This document shows positions 34,555 to 43,493 of a stretch of DNA of 49,785 nt, in pieces (position 1 is the stretch's first letter; each line of letters starts with the position of its first letter). The notes under the pieces are model-generated. The model saw nothing but the letters and a program-made list of their open reading frames with translations, was not told the origin of the DNA and searched no databases. Source of the DNA: PHAA01 sp040217755 (GTDB taxonomy: Bacteria; Bacillota; Syntrophomonadia; Syntrophomonadales; Syntrophomonadaceae); contig JBEHWJ010000007.1 of the NCBI GenBank assembly GCA_040217755.1, positions 1-49,785 on the forward strand, given 5' to 3'. The translations under genes and the position numbers were made by a program.

Positions 34555-35313
34555 TTACTGGCGCTCCTGCAGCTTGTTCCAGGCCGGCGCCTCCAGGAAG
34601 CTGCCGGCAACGTTGTCTTCCATCTCCAGGAACATTTTATAGGGAATGGTGAGAGACAGGATATCCCGCTCGACATGGTGGCGCTGGGAGATATCGAAGA
34701 AACCGACCACCGCCCGGGGCCGCTCCCGCAGCGCCTCCGCATACCCATACAGGATGGACTGGCAGGCGGCTCCGAAGGGAACGGTTACACTTTCGCCGCT
34801 GCCGCGGTTATATCCCGCCATTACCACCAGGGCCGACAGCTGGTCGGGGTTTACAAAGAAGACCACCAGCCGGGGTTGGTCCGCCTCGTCGACCTGGGCC
34901 AGGGGTTTGAACACCACGTAGCGGGCCGGTACATCGGTGAAGGGCATCGCCTCCACCCATTGACGAGCCAGGTCGGGGGTCTGGAAGAAGCGCTCCCCTG
35001 CGGCCATCTCCGAATCGGGGGCCCGGCCCAGGGCGGCGGCAGCCTCGGGGCTGCCGGTGGACAGCAGGCAATGGATGGGAAATCGGCCATAGCAATCGCC
35101 GAATCCGAGACCGACCCCTCCACCCGGACAGCCATAGGTCTGGCGGTCGAAGATGGCGGTGCGGCCGCGCGCCGCCGCCAGCATCATGGTGCCTACGCAG
35201 CCGCGCCGGGCCCCTGCCTTGAACTGGACCCCGCCGGCCGGTTTGGTATCGGTTAGCAGAACGGCGATGGGCTGCATTTTAACCTTGAGGGCTTCAACCA
35301 GTTTACTTTCCAT
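34555..35313 (-). CDS. DUF169 family protein
   Basis: A 252-residue protein of the DUF169 family, whose members occur mostly in anaerobes and lack a known activity. The conserved cysteine region is visible: GARRGCVGTMMLAAA near 34-48 followed by YGCPGGGVGLGFGDCY near 60-75. The ATG at 35313 follows a GGAGGATATC stretch; an in-frame GTG at 35328 lies too close to that site. It is convergent with yjbQ and divergent from the EFR1-type gene. The cysteine and glycine-rich loop suggests a metal or cofactor site, which is inference. Confidence 0.8.
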   Translation of the reverse strand: MESKLVEALKVKMQPIAVLLTDTKPAGGVQFKAGARRGCVGTMMLAAARGRTAIFDRQTYGCPGGGVGLGFGDCYGRFPIHCLLSTGSPEAAAALGRAPDSEMAAGERFFQTPDLARQWVEAMPFTDVPARYVVFKPLAQVDEADQPRLVVFFVNPDQLSALVVMAGYNRGSGESVTVPFGAACQSILYGYAEALRERPRAVVGFFDISQRHHVERDILSLTIPYKMFLEMEDNVAGSFLEAPAWNKLQERQ

Positions 35314-35617
35314 AGGGATATCCTCCACAATCGTCGTCGTATGGACTCAGGCCGTTAGGGACGCATGGGATTTTCTCCCAGCACTTGTTTAATGGTTGAA
35401 CATATATAGAACGAGTTATTCTCCACTCCTAATTATATATAATTTCACCCCCGATGACGCAAATCAAAGACGGGTTTTGCGGTCATCAGCACCCCGCAAT
35501 CGGAGCCATGCGGCAAGGGCGAGCCTGCTCGGTATCCTGCCCTTGGAGGGTATTATTTAATTTTGCTGAGGCTGTTATAATTTCATAAAGTGCTTCCGTT
35601 CGGAGCGAGGTTTAGCC
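35314..35617. other. Spacer between the DUF169 and EFR1 units
   Basis: AT-rich stretch without a convincing gene. A TATAAT at 35576-35581 on the plus strand could be a -10 box, but no good -35 is seen at the right distance. A TAATTATATATAAT segment near 35430 could hold the minus-strand promoter of the DUF169 gene. Confidence 0.35.
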
Positions 35618-35725
35618 ATGGGTGAGGGCCAGGCGAGCTGCTTCGGACCAGGTCGGGTTCTGGAGCCAACTGCTGAAGAAATCGCCCGAAGAGCAAAAGT
35701 GCTATGCCGGATGCCCGCTCAATAA
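35618..35725 (+). CDS. Possible 35-residue protein upstream of the EFR1-type gene
   Basis: An ATG at 35618 has a GGAGCGAGG ribosome site eight bases upstream and opens a 35-codon frame ending in TAA at 35725. The C-terminal half (AEEIARRAKVLCRM) looks like an amphipathic helix. It begins GEGQASCFGPG and has two cysteines. I do not recognise a family. It lies 53 bp before the EFR1-type gene on the same strand and could be a small protein or a leader peptide; chance is also possible. Confidence 0.35.
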   Translation: MGEGQASCFGPGRVLEPTAEEIARRAKVLCRMPAQ

Positions 35726-35778
35726 ATAAAGATAACCTTTGACAGGTGAGGTCGGGGATCTGGGTCAGGAGGGGCAGA

Positions 35779-36558
35779 GTGGATAAACAGGTGAACTTGT
35801 TGTATTTCAGCGCCACCGGTACGACTGCCCGGGTGGTGCAGGCGATCGGGGAGGGCCTGGGCGGTCCGGTGCGGGAACGTGACGTCACCCATCCCTACAG
35901 CCGCCGGGATTTCCGTTTTGGCCCGGGGGATTTGGTCGTGGCCGGGGTACCTGTGTATGCGGGACGGGTACCGGATTTCCTGGTCGACTACCTGGCCCGG
36001 GTTAAAGGCGACCATACCCCGGTGGTCTGTGTAGTGGTCTATGGCAACCGTGATTATGACGATGCCTTGCTGGAACTTAAGGATATCATGGAAAACAACG
36101 GTTTCATGGCTGTCGCCGCTGGAGCCTTCATCGGCGAGCATTCCTTCACCGGCCGGGTGGCCACTGGCCGCCCGGACCGGCAGGATCTGCAGATTGCCCG
36201 CGATTTCGGGGCCCGGCTCCAGGCCAAACTGGCTGCCATGGACAACGGACAGGCGGAGCCGGAACTGATCGTAAAAGGCAATTTCCCTTACAAAGAGCGG
36301 GTTCCAAAGATACCGGCCATCCCGGTGATCGGGGCGGGTTGCCTGGAATGCGGGATGTGCGCGGAAAGCTGCCCCATGCAGGCTATCAACTGGAAGAACT
36401 TCCGCGATATAAACGGGACCAAGTGCATTCTGTGCTGCCGGTGCGTCAAAATCTGCCCGGTGCAGGCCGTCTCAATCGACCATGAAAAACTGGACAAGGT
36501 ACGGCAGATGCTAATCACCAAGTGCCAGGTGCGCCGGGAGCCGGAGATATTCCTTTAG
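35779..36558 (+). CDS. EFR1-type flavodoxin-ferredoxin protein
   Basis: A fusion of a flavodoxin-like domain (about 1-150) and a 2[4Fe-4S] ferredoxin domain (about 185-240), 259 residues. The FMN phosphate loop reads SATGTTARV near 10-18, and the clusters are CLECGMCAESCP and CILCCRCVKICP. Such proteins move electrons in anaerobes, but partners differ. I start it at GTG 35779, five bases after AGGAGGGG. An in-frame start at 35746 lacks a site. The metallo-beta-lactamase fold gene follows 97 bp downstream. Confidence 0.88.
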   Translation: MDKQVNLLYFSATGTTARVVQAIGEGLGGPVRERDVTHPYSRRDFRFGPGDLVVAGVPVYAGRVPDFLVDYLARVKGDHTPVVCVVVYGNRDYDDALLELKDIMENNGFMAVAAGAFIGEHSFTGRVATGRPDRQDLQIARDFGARLQAKLAAMDNGQAEPELIVKGNFPYKERVPKIPAIPVIGAGCLECGMCAESCPMQAINWKNFRDINGTKCILCCRCVKICPVQAVSIDHEKLDKVRQMLITKCQVRREPEIFL

Positions 36559-36655
36559 CGACGAGAGCATCCAAGCGGGTCGGAGCTGATATCCGGGGAG
36601 CGGACCTCATTAATGCGGCTCGATCTCTCCACAAAAACCGGAGGAGTGTTCGCCT

Positions 36656-37636
36656 ATGATCAACGAGATACTGCCGGACCTATATTTAATCGAGATACCT
36701 TTGCCCAAGAACCCCCTGCGGGGGTTGAATTCCTACTTCCTGCGCGGGGGGGAGAGGAATCTGCTCATCGACACCGGCTTCAACCTGCAGGATTGCTGGG
36801 TGGTCATGGAAGACGCTTTGCGGCAACTGGACGCCTGCCTTGACACCACCGACATTTTCCTCACCCATGCCCATTCCGACCATGCCGGTCTGGTCGAGTA
36901 CCTGGCCACCCCTGGCAACCGGGTGTTGATGGGCGAACGGGATGTTGAGATACTGGAGATAGGACTGCGGGACCGCAAGTTCCTTATGGCTTCAGCCCGC
37001 CATCTTCACCAGAGCGGGCTGCTGGCAGCCGGGACGCCGTATACACCCGAGGAGGAAGCGGTGGTCAAATATGCCGGCAACAAGGCGGTCAGCCTGACCC
37101 GATTGCGGCAAGGCGACCGGGTGACGGCGGGGAACTACGACTTCCGTTGCATTGAGACCCCCGGGCATAGCCCCGGCCACATGTGCCTCTATGACCCGGC
37201 CAAGAAGCTGTTGGTGGCGGGTGACCATATCCTGGCCACCATCACTCCCAACATAGGTCTCTGGGCGGTGAATCACGATGCGTTGGGCGAATACCTGCAG
37301 AGCCTGGACAAGATCTGCAGCCTGGAGGTTGACTTGGTCCTGCCGGGACACCGCGATCTTGTTTATGATATGCGGGGCCGGATTGCGGAGATCAAGGAAC
37401 ACCACGACCGGCGCATGCAGAACATCCTGGACATAGTGGGGGGCGAACGGATGACCTCAGCCCAGGTAGCCGCGGAGATGGAATGGGATTTGACCTACCC
37501 CAATTGGGATGCATTCCCCTTTAATCAGAAGATGCATGCCGCGGCCGAAGCCATGGCCCACCTCTACCACCTGGTCCTGCGCAATCGGCTCGATATGAGC
37601 TGCGATGAGGGGATCTATTACTTCCGGGCTCAATAG
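36656..37636 (+). CDS. Metallo-beta-lactamase fold hydrolase
   Basis: A 326-residue MBL-fold protein. The metal motif THAHSDH is at 70-76, a later His is in PGHSPGHM near 181, AGDHIL near 196 supplies the bridging Asp, and LPGHRDLVYD near 225 has the last His. A C-terminal extension with a winged-helix look (about 260-326) resembles the LACTB2 type. Substrate unknown. GGAGGAG precedes the ATG. Probably transcribed with the EFR1-type gene. Confidence 0.85.
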   Translation: MINEILPDLYLIEIPLPKNPLRGLNSYFLRGGERNLLIDTGFNLQDCWVVMEDALRQLDACLDTTDIFLTHAHSDHAGLVEYLATPGNRVLMGERDVEILEIGLRDRKFLMASARHLHQSGLLAAGTPYTPEEEAVVKYAGNKAVSLTRLRQGDRVTAGNYDFRCIETPGHSPGHMCLYDPAKKLLVAGDHILATITPNIGLWAVNHDALGEYLQSLDKICSLEVDLVLPGHRDLVYDMRGRIAEIKEHHDRRMQNILDIVGGERMTSAQVAAEMEWDLTYPNWDAFPFNQKMHAAAEAMAHLYHLVLRNRLDMSCDEGIYYFRAQ

Positions 37637-37799
37637 ACTGATATCTGGTCTCCGCCCGGCATCGCAACCAGCTCCGGACCAGAGCCCGGGCTGTTTATCC
37701 TGGCATTGTGTGATGACAGATAATATAACTTCCCGACCATACCAATCACTGCTGTGATAAGCTAAAATTGATGATCATGTACATCTTGGAGGCTCATTG

Positions 37800-39608
37800 A
37801 TGAAAATAGTGACAACCTCCCGGGCGATCGACTTGTTACGGGCCTTTCGCAGTTTTATCGATCCGATGATAATCATTGCCGGTGATTCCGGATCATTTAT
37901 CGACGTAAATGATGCCTGGGTAGAAACTACCGGCTATAGCCGTGATGAGCTTTTAAATAGTTCCGTGATCGAACTGGGAGTGCACAGCCTGGAGGAACTT
38001 CAGCAAATTATCGGGAAAATAAAGATTCATGGCTCCATTCAACGGAAAGTATCCTTTTACCGGAAGTCCAGGGAATGGCGTACTTACCTGGCGACATTGA
38101 TAGTGGTGACCCTGCAGGAAAGAACTTGTTTACTGGCGATTTACCGGGACATATCTGAACGCCGGCAGATGGAGAGCCCTCTGCTTGAATCGGCTGCCAT
38201 GTTCACCAAAGCCTTTCAGTGCAACCCTGACCTGATGGCCATCAGCAGTCTGCGGGACGGGCAGTATGTCGATATCAACGACGCTTTTGTGGAGATTACC
38301 GGTTATACCCGGGAGGAGACCATCGGCCGCACCGTCTTCGACATCGACATATGGGCCAGTGAGGCGGACCGGGCCCAATTGATCCAAAGATTGGAGCAAC
38401 AGGGCCAGGTACGAAACCATGAGATAAACCTGCGTCTAAAATCAGGAGAAATCCGTACTTTTCTACTCTCCGCCGAAACCGTCACCATAGATGGAGAACC
38501 ACATTTTATCAATTCCAGCCGGGACATAACCGAGCGGATGCAAAATCAAAAAGCCATCCAATCGGAAAAAGAGAGATTTGCCAAGGCGTTCAATGCCAGC
38601 CCGGTCATCATGGCCATAAGTACCATGGATAGAGGCCGGCTGATCGATGTCAATGACCGCTTTTGCCAATTTATTGGTGTCGACCGGGCGGGACTATTAG
38701 GCCGTAAGGCGTCTGATTTTGGATTTAGATTGGAATCAGCCGATTATGATGCGCTGATAGCCGCCATTTCCGATTCCCCTTCCATCCGTGACCACGAAGT
38801 ACGCTATCGTGATCCGCAAGGGAGGTTAAGACAAGCCTTGTACTCGTGCGAAAAAATAAATATAGATGGCGAAAACTGCTTGATCAATATCTTTGCCGAC
38901 ATAACCAAACAAAGAGCGCTGGAAATCGAGATGAACCGTCTGGACCGCCTCAACCTGGTGGGAGAAATGGCTGCCAGTATCGGTCACGAGATCAGAAACC
39001 CGATGACTACGGTACGGGGCTATCTCCAGCTGATGAGGGAGGAGCCCGATTTTGTCCGGGTGAGCGAAAGTCTCGATCTGATGGTCGAGGAGTTGGATCG
39101 GGCCAATTCGATAATAACCGAGTTCATCTCCCTGGCCAAGGATAAAATAGTTGAACTGAGGATGGCCAACCTGAACGCCGTTATCGGTAAAATTGAACCG
39201 TTGCTTAAAGCCTCATCATTGATGCGCGATCATCAGATTATATTTAAATTGGAGCAGGTGCCCGATATTCTCCTTGATGTCGAGGAAATCAGGCAATTGA
39301 TCCTGAATCTGGTCAATAACGCCATGGAGTCGATGATCCTCCCCGGCATTATCCAAATCAACACCGATTTCGCTGATGAACAGGTGGTGTTGAGCGTAGA
39401 AGACCAGGGCCATGGCATCGCCAGTGAGATGATTGACAAGCTCGGGACGCCATTTGTGACCACCAAGGAGCACGGTACCGGCCTGGGCCTGCCGACATGT
39501 TACCGGATAGCCGCCCGGCATCAAGCCCGATTAGGATTTGAAACGGGCGCAACCGGAACCACCTTTTACGTACGTTTTCCCGTACCGGATAAATCCAGCC
39601 AGCCATAG
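37800..39608 (+). CDS. PAS-rich cytoplasmic sensor histidine kinase
   Basis: A 602-residue kinase with no membrane segment. Three PAS domains (about 10-120, 130-245, 255-370) are followed by a HisKA dimerisation domain with the phosphorylated His at about 396 in SIGHEIRNPMTTVRGYLQL and an HATPase domain with NLVNNAMES, VEDQGHGI and GTGLGLPTCY. The architecture is like Bacillus KinA/KinE sporulation kinases. No response regulator gene is adjacent, so it is an orphan. ATG 37800 has GGAGG at proper distance; a TTG at 37797 is less likely. Confidence 0.9.
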   Translation: MKIVTTSRAIDLLRAFRSFIDPMIIIAGDSGSFIDVNDAWVETTGYSRDELLNSSVIELGVHSLEELQQIIGKIKIHGSIQRKVSFYRKSREWRTYLATLIVVTLQERTCLLAIYRDISERRQMESPLLESAAMFTKAFQCNPDLMAISSLRDGQYVDINDAFVEITGYTREETIGRTVFDIDIWASEADRAQLIQRLEQQGQVRNHEINLRLKSGEIRTFLLSAETVTIDGEPHFINSSRDITERMQNQKAIQSEKERFAKAFNASPVIMAISTMDRGRLIDVNDRFCQFIGVDRAGLLGRKASDFGFRLESADYDALIAAISDSPSIRDHEVRYRDPQGRLRQALYSCEKINIDGENCLINIFADITKQRALEIEMNRLDRLNLVGEMAASIGHEIRNPMTTVRGYLQLMREEPDFVRVSESLDLMVEELDRANSIITEFISLAKDKIVELRMANLNAVIGKIEPLLKASSLMRDHQIIFKLEQVPDILLDVEEIRQLILNLVNNAMESMILPGIIQINTDFADEQVVLSVEDQGHGIASEMIDKLGTPFVTTKEHGTGLGLPTCYRIAARHQARLGFETGATGTTFYVRFPVPDKSSQP

Positions 39609-39832
39609 GGGCAGCCTGCCCTCTCTCTTCCATGGTCACAAGTATGATATCGACCTGGAGGATCTCCCCGAAACTCGATAATACCCGATCCGCCTCTGCC
39701 CCCGCTGAGATCGGGCGGATTATTTGGCGGGGGACTATTATTACCCGTTCTTTCCCGATTATAATTAATGCTGTAAAGGCAAAACCGAATGGCCTTTACT
39801 TAAATGACAGTAAAGCGAGGGGTGGAGAGTAA
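39609..39832 (+). promoter_or_regulatory. Intergenic region with stems before the second MBL gene
   Basis: GATCCGCC (39687-39694) pairs with GGCGGAT (39714-39720), a possible weak terminator of the kinase gene. TATAAT at 39760-39765 could be a -10 box. GTAAAGGC (39773-39780) pairs perfectly with GCCTTTAC (39792-39799) and would lie at the start of the next mRNA leader. No gene is seen. Confidence 0.4.
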
Positions 39833-40708
39833 ATGGTCAAGCTCACCGATCACATCTATTTCGTCGAGGCTCCCAACAAAGCCCGGTTCCCCTACTGCCA
39901 TTGCCTGCTGATCGAAGACGAAAGGCGGGTCCTCATGGATACCGCTTGCGGCGACGAGAACATCGCGGAATTACTGAAGACCCCGGTCGACATTATCGTC
40001 AACACTCATTTCCATGAAGATCACATCCTGGGCAATTACCGTTTTCCCGACGCCCAGGTCTGGATGCACCGCCTGGATGCCCCCGGGGCTCGTACCCTTC
40101 CCAGTTTCCTGGAATATTACGGTTTCTCTGATTTCGGAGGCGATGCCCTCGGCCAGGACTTCATAACCGGCATCGACCTGCACGCCACCCCGGTCCATCG
40201 GGAATTCGAGGATGGGGATATCCTTGATTTCGGTCGCACCCGAATGCGGGTTATCCATACCCCCGGTCATACCCCGGGTCACTGTGCCTTCTATGAGGAG
40301 AAAAGCGGGCTGTTGTTCACCGCCGACATCGACCTGAGCAGCTTCGGACCGTGGTATTCGCATCGCTGCAGCGATATCGACGATTTCGTCGTCTCCATCC
40401 GGCAGTGCGCCGAACTGGATCCGAGGATAGTGGTATCATGTCACAAGGGTATCATCACCGATGACCTGCCCGGCCGTTTCAAAGCCTACGAGGAGGTCAT
40501 CTACCGCAAGGAGGAGGAAATCATCAAAGCCCTGGCAGTTCCGTCGACGGTGGAGGAATTGGCGCTCCGGCAGGTCGTCTACGGTGCTCAGAACACACTG
40601 AACGACCTGCTGGTGTGGATGGAAAAAGCGGGGGTTGCCCAGCACCTGAAGAGGCTAATGAAGCACAACCGGGCCGCCCAGGAGGATGGGCGCTACTATC
40701 TGATCTAG
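39833..40708 (+). CDS. Metallo-beta-lactamase fold hydrolase
   Basis: A 291-residue MBL-fold protein. The metal motif THFHEDH is at 58-64, HTPGHTPGHCAFY near 142 supplies another His, FTADIDLS near 161 the Asp and SCHKG near 203 the last His. It differs clearly from the other MBL gene 2 kb upstream and so is not a recent duplicate. Ribosome site GGTGGAGAG lies before the ATG. Substrate unknown; many members split lactones, thioesters or glutathione adducts. Confidence 0.85.
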   Translation: MVKLTDHIYFVEAPNKARFPYCHCLLIEDERRVLMDTACGDENIAELLKTPVDIIVNTHFHEDHILGNYRFPDAQVWMHRLDAPGARTLPSFLEYYGFSDFGGDALGQDFITGIDLHATPVHREFEDGDILDFGRTRMRVIHTPGHTPGHCAFYEEKSGLLFTADIDLSSFGPWYSHRCSDIDDFVVSIRQCAELDPRIVVSCHKGIITDDLPGRFKAYEEVIYRKEEEIIKALAVPSTVEELALRQVVYGAQNTLNDLLVWMEKAGVAQHLKRLMKHNRAAQEDGRYYLI

Positions 40709-40710
40709 AA

Positions 40711-40724
40711 ACCGGCATGCCGGT
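40711..40724 (+). terminator. Short palindrome after the MBL gene
   Basis: ACCGGCATGCCGGT is a perfect 14-bp palindrome directly after the stop codon, followed by ATTACTT. It may be a weak terminator. Confidence 0.4.
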
Positions 40725-40769
40725 ATTACTTGAGTCGGAACGCGCCGGTATGGTACCATAAAACAAATG

Positions 40770-40917
40770 AATATAAACAGACGGTCAAAGTAGTCGGGTG
40801 AAAACCGGATTATGTAAGGAGAAGACACCTGAGGTCGGCGGTCCTGGCCCAGGGGCTTTTCCCTGAGAAGTCGGCTTACTGGGGTGGGTAGCCTTTTTGA
40901 AGGTTACCCGCTTTTTT
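40770..40917 (+). promoter_or_regulatory. Leader RNA with terminator upstream of the ArsB/NhaD gene
   Basis: A stretch in which GTAAG near 40816 pairs with CTTAC near 40875, enclosing a stem CAGGG/CCCTG near 40850-40866. It is directly followed by a terminator, GGGTAGCCTT (40886-40895) with AAGGTTACCC (40900-40909) and six Ts from 40912. A folded domain joined to a terminator upstream of an ion transporter gene is typical of a riboswitch or attenuator. I cannot name its class. Confidence 0.5.
40886..40917 (+). terminator. Intrinsic terminator in the ArsB/NhaD leader
   Basis: GGGTAGCCTT pairs with AAGGTTACCC (one G-T pair) around a four-base loop and is followed by CTTTTTT. Confidence 0.85.
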
Positions 40918-40952
40918 ATATGCCTTTTAACCGGAGGGAAGGAGGGGCGAGG

Positions 40953-41060
40953 ATGGACGAGGAACTGAACCGACGAGTAAAAAGGGATCTCATCAAGAGC
41001 CTGGTATTGGCGAGGCTGCCTCTGACCACATCGGCAGGCATACTCTGCTCAACATGGTAA
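40953..41060 (+). CDS. Possible 35-residue leader peptide or small protein
   Basis: ATG at 40953 has a very strong purine-rich site upstream (GGAGGGAAGGAGGGGCGAGG) and opens a 35-codon frame ending at 41060. The middle (RRVKRDLIKSLVLARLPL) is basic and hydrophobic. Its last codons lie inside a hairpin ACATGG/CCATGT (41052-41070). It sits between the leader terminator and the ArsB/NhaD gene, so it could be a control peptide. I recognise no family. Confidence 0.4.
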   Translation: MDEELNRRVKRDLIKSLVLARLPLTTSAGILCSTW

Positions 41061-41137
41061 ATCCCATGTAATCGGGAAAAGGGTGGCTGTACGGATTCAA
41101 ACCCGAGATATATTTACTATAACGGGAGGCCGGGAAG

Positions 41138-42409
41138 TTGTTCAAATTTTGGCTGGCTATAGCTATTTTTGTTTTAACCTATACTTATATAATCAATGAG
41201 AAATATCACCGTACCATCACGGTCTGGGTGGCCGCGGCCATAGCTGTGGCGCTGGGCCTTCTAAACCAGGAGCAGGCCATCGGGTACATCGATTTCAATA
41301 CTATCCTGTTGCTTATCGGTATGATGGTGATAGTGGGTATAACCCGCAAAAGCGGGGTTTTCGAATTCCTGGCCATCAAGGCGGCCAAGCTGGTCAAAGG
41401 TCAACCGCTGGCACTGCTGGTGGCACTGGCCCTTGCCATGGCAGTTACCTCGGCATTTTTGGATAATGTGACCGCGGTGCTCTTGATAGTGCCTATCACC
41501 TATGCCCTGACGGACCGGCTGGACATATCCCCTGTACCTTTTCTGTTTACCGAGATAATCGCCTCCAATATCGGCGGGGCCGCGACCTTGATCGGAGACC
41601 CGCCCAACATCATGATCGGCAGTGCCACCGGTCTTGGATTCATGGATTTCCTGGTAAATATGGCCCCGCCGGCGATAATGGTCCTGCTGGCCACCATCGT
41701 ATGCCTGGTCTGCATATACCGGAAAGACCTGGTTGCCGAGGCCGACAAGATAGAAAGACTGATGGTGCTCGACGAGATGGAGTATATCCAGGAATGGCTG
41801 CTGCTCAAGAAGTCCCTGGCCGTCCTGGCGTTGACCATCCTGGGGTTTCTGCTGCATCAAGCCCTGCACCTCGAATCAGCCACCATCGCCCTGCTCGGGG
41901 CCGGGGCCCTGATGCTTATCAGCGGGGAGGAACCGGAAGAAACATTGCTGGCCATAGAATGGCCCACCATCTTCTTCTTCGGAGGGCTCTTCGTCCTGGT
42001 CGGCAGTCTGCAGGCCAACGGGGTGATCAATTTCGTCGCCCAAAAGATGATGCTGGTGACCGGAACCGATGTCCCCCTGCTGGGGACGCTGGTCTTGTGG
42101 TTATCGGCGCTTGCGTCGGCTTTTGTGGATAATATACCTTTCGTGGCCGCCATGATCCCCCTGCTGCAGGCAGCAGGGCATATCGGTCAGATGCCTATGG
42201 AGTCGATCTGGTGGTCCCTGGCGCTGGGGGCTTGCCTGGGTGGCAACGGTACGTTGATCGGGGCTTCGGCTAATGTGATCGTGGCGGGCATCGCAGAGCG
42301 GCACGATACCCCGATCAGATTCCTGGATTTTCTGAAGGTAGGCTTCCCCTTGATGATCCTATCGATAGTAATAGCCAACCTCTACCTTTATCTGGTCTTT
42401 TGGCATTAA
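41138..42409 (+). CDS. ArsB/NhaD family ion transporter
   Basis: A 423-residue membrane protein with about eleven segments from the ion transporter superfamily that includes ArsB, NhaD and the P protein. The two inverted half-signatures are present: LDNVTAVLLIVPITYAL then SNIGGAATLIGDPPNIMIG, and VDNIPFVAAMIPLL then GNGTLIGASANVIVAGIAE. The P-protein-like pattern fits Na+/H+ antiport or anion transport; the sequence does not decide. The start is TTG 41138 with GGGAGG upstream. The leader upstream suggests ligand-responsive control. Confidence 0.87.
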   Translation: MFKFWLAIAIFVLTYTYIINEKYHRTITVWVAAAIAVALGLLNQEQAIGYIDFNTILLLIGMMVIVGITRKSGVFEFLAIKAAKLVKGQPLALLVALALAMAVTSAFLDNVTAVLLIVPITYALTDRLDISPVPFLFTEIIASNIGGAATLIGDPPNIMIGSATGLGFMDFLVNMAPPAIMVLLATIVCLVCIYRKDLVAEADKIERLMVLDEMEYIQEWLLLKKSLAVLALTILGFLLHQALHLESATIALLGAGALMLISGEEPEETLLAIEWPTIFFFGGLFVLVGSLQANGVINFVAQKMMLVTGTDVPLLGTLVLWLSALASAFVDNIPFVAAMIPLLQAAGHIGQMPMESIWWSLALGACLGGNGTLIGASANVIVAGIAERHDTPIRFLDFLKVGFPLMILSIVIANLYLYLVFWH

Positions 42410-42602
42410 TCGAATCGGCATCCCGGTTCGCCTGAAAAGACAGGCCCAGGAGCCTGGGGGGGTGGAGAACCGCACCCTGGCTCGATTATAGGGTCTTCAC
42501 AAGAAATTCATCTGTTTGTGGCAAGCTAGTGGTTAGGACAGTGAGCCCCGGTGATGGCTGGCGCCACAATCCGAATAATGAATCGAGGAGTGTAATGCGA
42601 AT

Positions 42603-43493
42603 ATGAAATGGGAAGTACCAACCCAACGAAATATGCTGCTGGGGTTGGTGGCGGTGTTGCTGGCCGCCCTGATCCCCCTTGGAATCTCATATTATCAGGC
42701 TAATTCCCAAGCTGTGGCGACCGTCGATGGGCAGAGGATCGAGCAAGAAGAACTATACCAGTTCATGGTGCGGCAGAACGGGCCGCAGGCCCTTGATTCA
42801 CTTGTCTCTCAGAAGATCGTGGAATTGGAGGCGGGAAAGCGGAATGTTGGGGTTTCGGAAGAGGAGATCCAGGCCGATTTACAGAGCTATTATGATTACT
42901 ACGGCGGGGAGGAGGCATTCATGCAGACCCTGGCCGCCAGCGGTTATACGCTGGAGCGGGTCCGGGAGGATATAGCCCTGAATATCAAGATCGAGAAGCT
43001 GCTGGAACCGCGGATAGCTATCAGTGACGAAGAGATGAAGACCTATTTTGAGGAGAACCAGGCCGATTTCGCCCGGGAGGAGCAGGTGCAGGCCAGCCAC
43101 ATCCTGGTGGACACCGAGGAAAAGGCCCGGGAAATCGAACAGCGGTTGGCCAATGGCGAGGACTTCGCCCAGCTGGCCCGGGAGAACTCCACCGATACCG
43201 CCAGCGCCGCCAATGGGGGAGACCTGGGCTTCTTCGGACGCGGGCAGATGGTGGCGGAATTCGAAGCGGCCGCCTTGGGGATGCAGGTAGGTCAGGTGAG
43301 CGAGCCGGTCAAGACCGATTACGGTTATCATATAATTAAGGTTACCGGTAAGAAGGCAGCCCAGCCTCCGGACTTCGAGCAGAGCCGGGATAAGATCCGG
43401 GAGGCCTTGTTCGAGCAGAAATCCCAGGCGGAATTCGATACCTGGCTACAGGAGATGCATGGGCAATACGAGATCAAGACATTTCTGGATTAG
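42603..43493 (+). CDS. PrsA/SurA-like peptidyl-prolyl isomerase, membrane-anchored
   Basis: A 296-residue extracytoplasmic foldase. An N-terminal membrane segment (about 10-30) without lipobox Cys anchors it, unlike classical PrsA lipoproteins. A SurA-N-like helical region (about 38-150) is followed by a parvulin-type rotamase domain (about 158-250) with VQASHILVDTEEKA, GGDLGFFGRGQM and DYGYHIIKV. It assists folding of secreted proteins outside the membrane. The gene start has GAGGAG 12 bases away; a three-codon mini-ORF (ATG at 42595) sits between and ends at the start codon. Confidence 0.88.
   Translation: MKWEVPTQRNMLLGLVAVLLAALIPLGISYYQANSQAVATVDGQRIEQEELYQFMVRQNGPQALDSLVSQKIVELEAGKRNVGVSEEEIQADLQSYYDYYGGEEAFMQTLAASGYTLERVREDIALNIKIEKLLEPRIAISDEEMKTYFEENQADFAREEQVQASHILVDTEEKAREIEQRLANGEDFAQLARENSTDTASAANGGDLGFFGRGQMVAEFEAAALGMQVGQVSEPVKTDYGYHIIKVTGKKAAQPPDFEQSRDKIREALFEQKSQAEFDTWLQEMHGQYEIKTFLD

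Noticed and set aside
40800..40917. T-box or SAM riboswitch before the ArsB/NhaD gene
   Set aside because: GGGGTGGGTAGCC superficially resembles a T-box sequence, but there is no stem I with specifier loop and the leader is too short. No SAM core was found.
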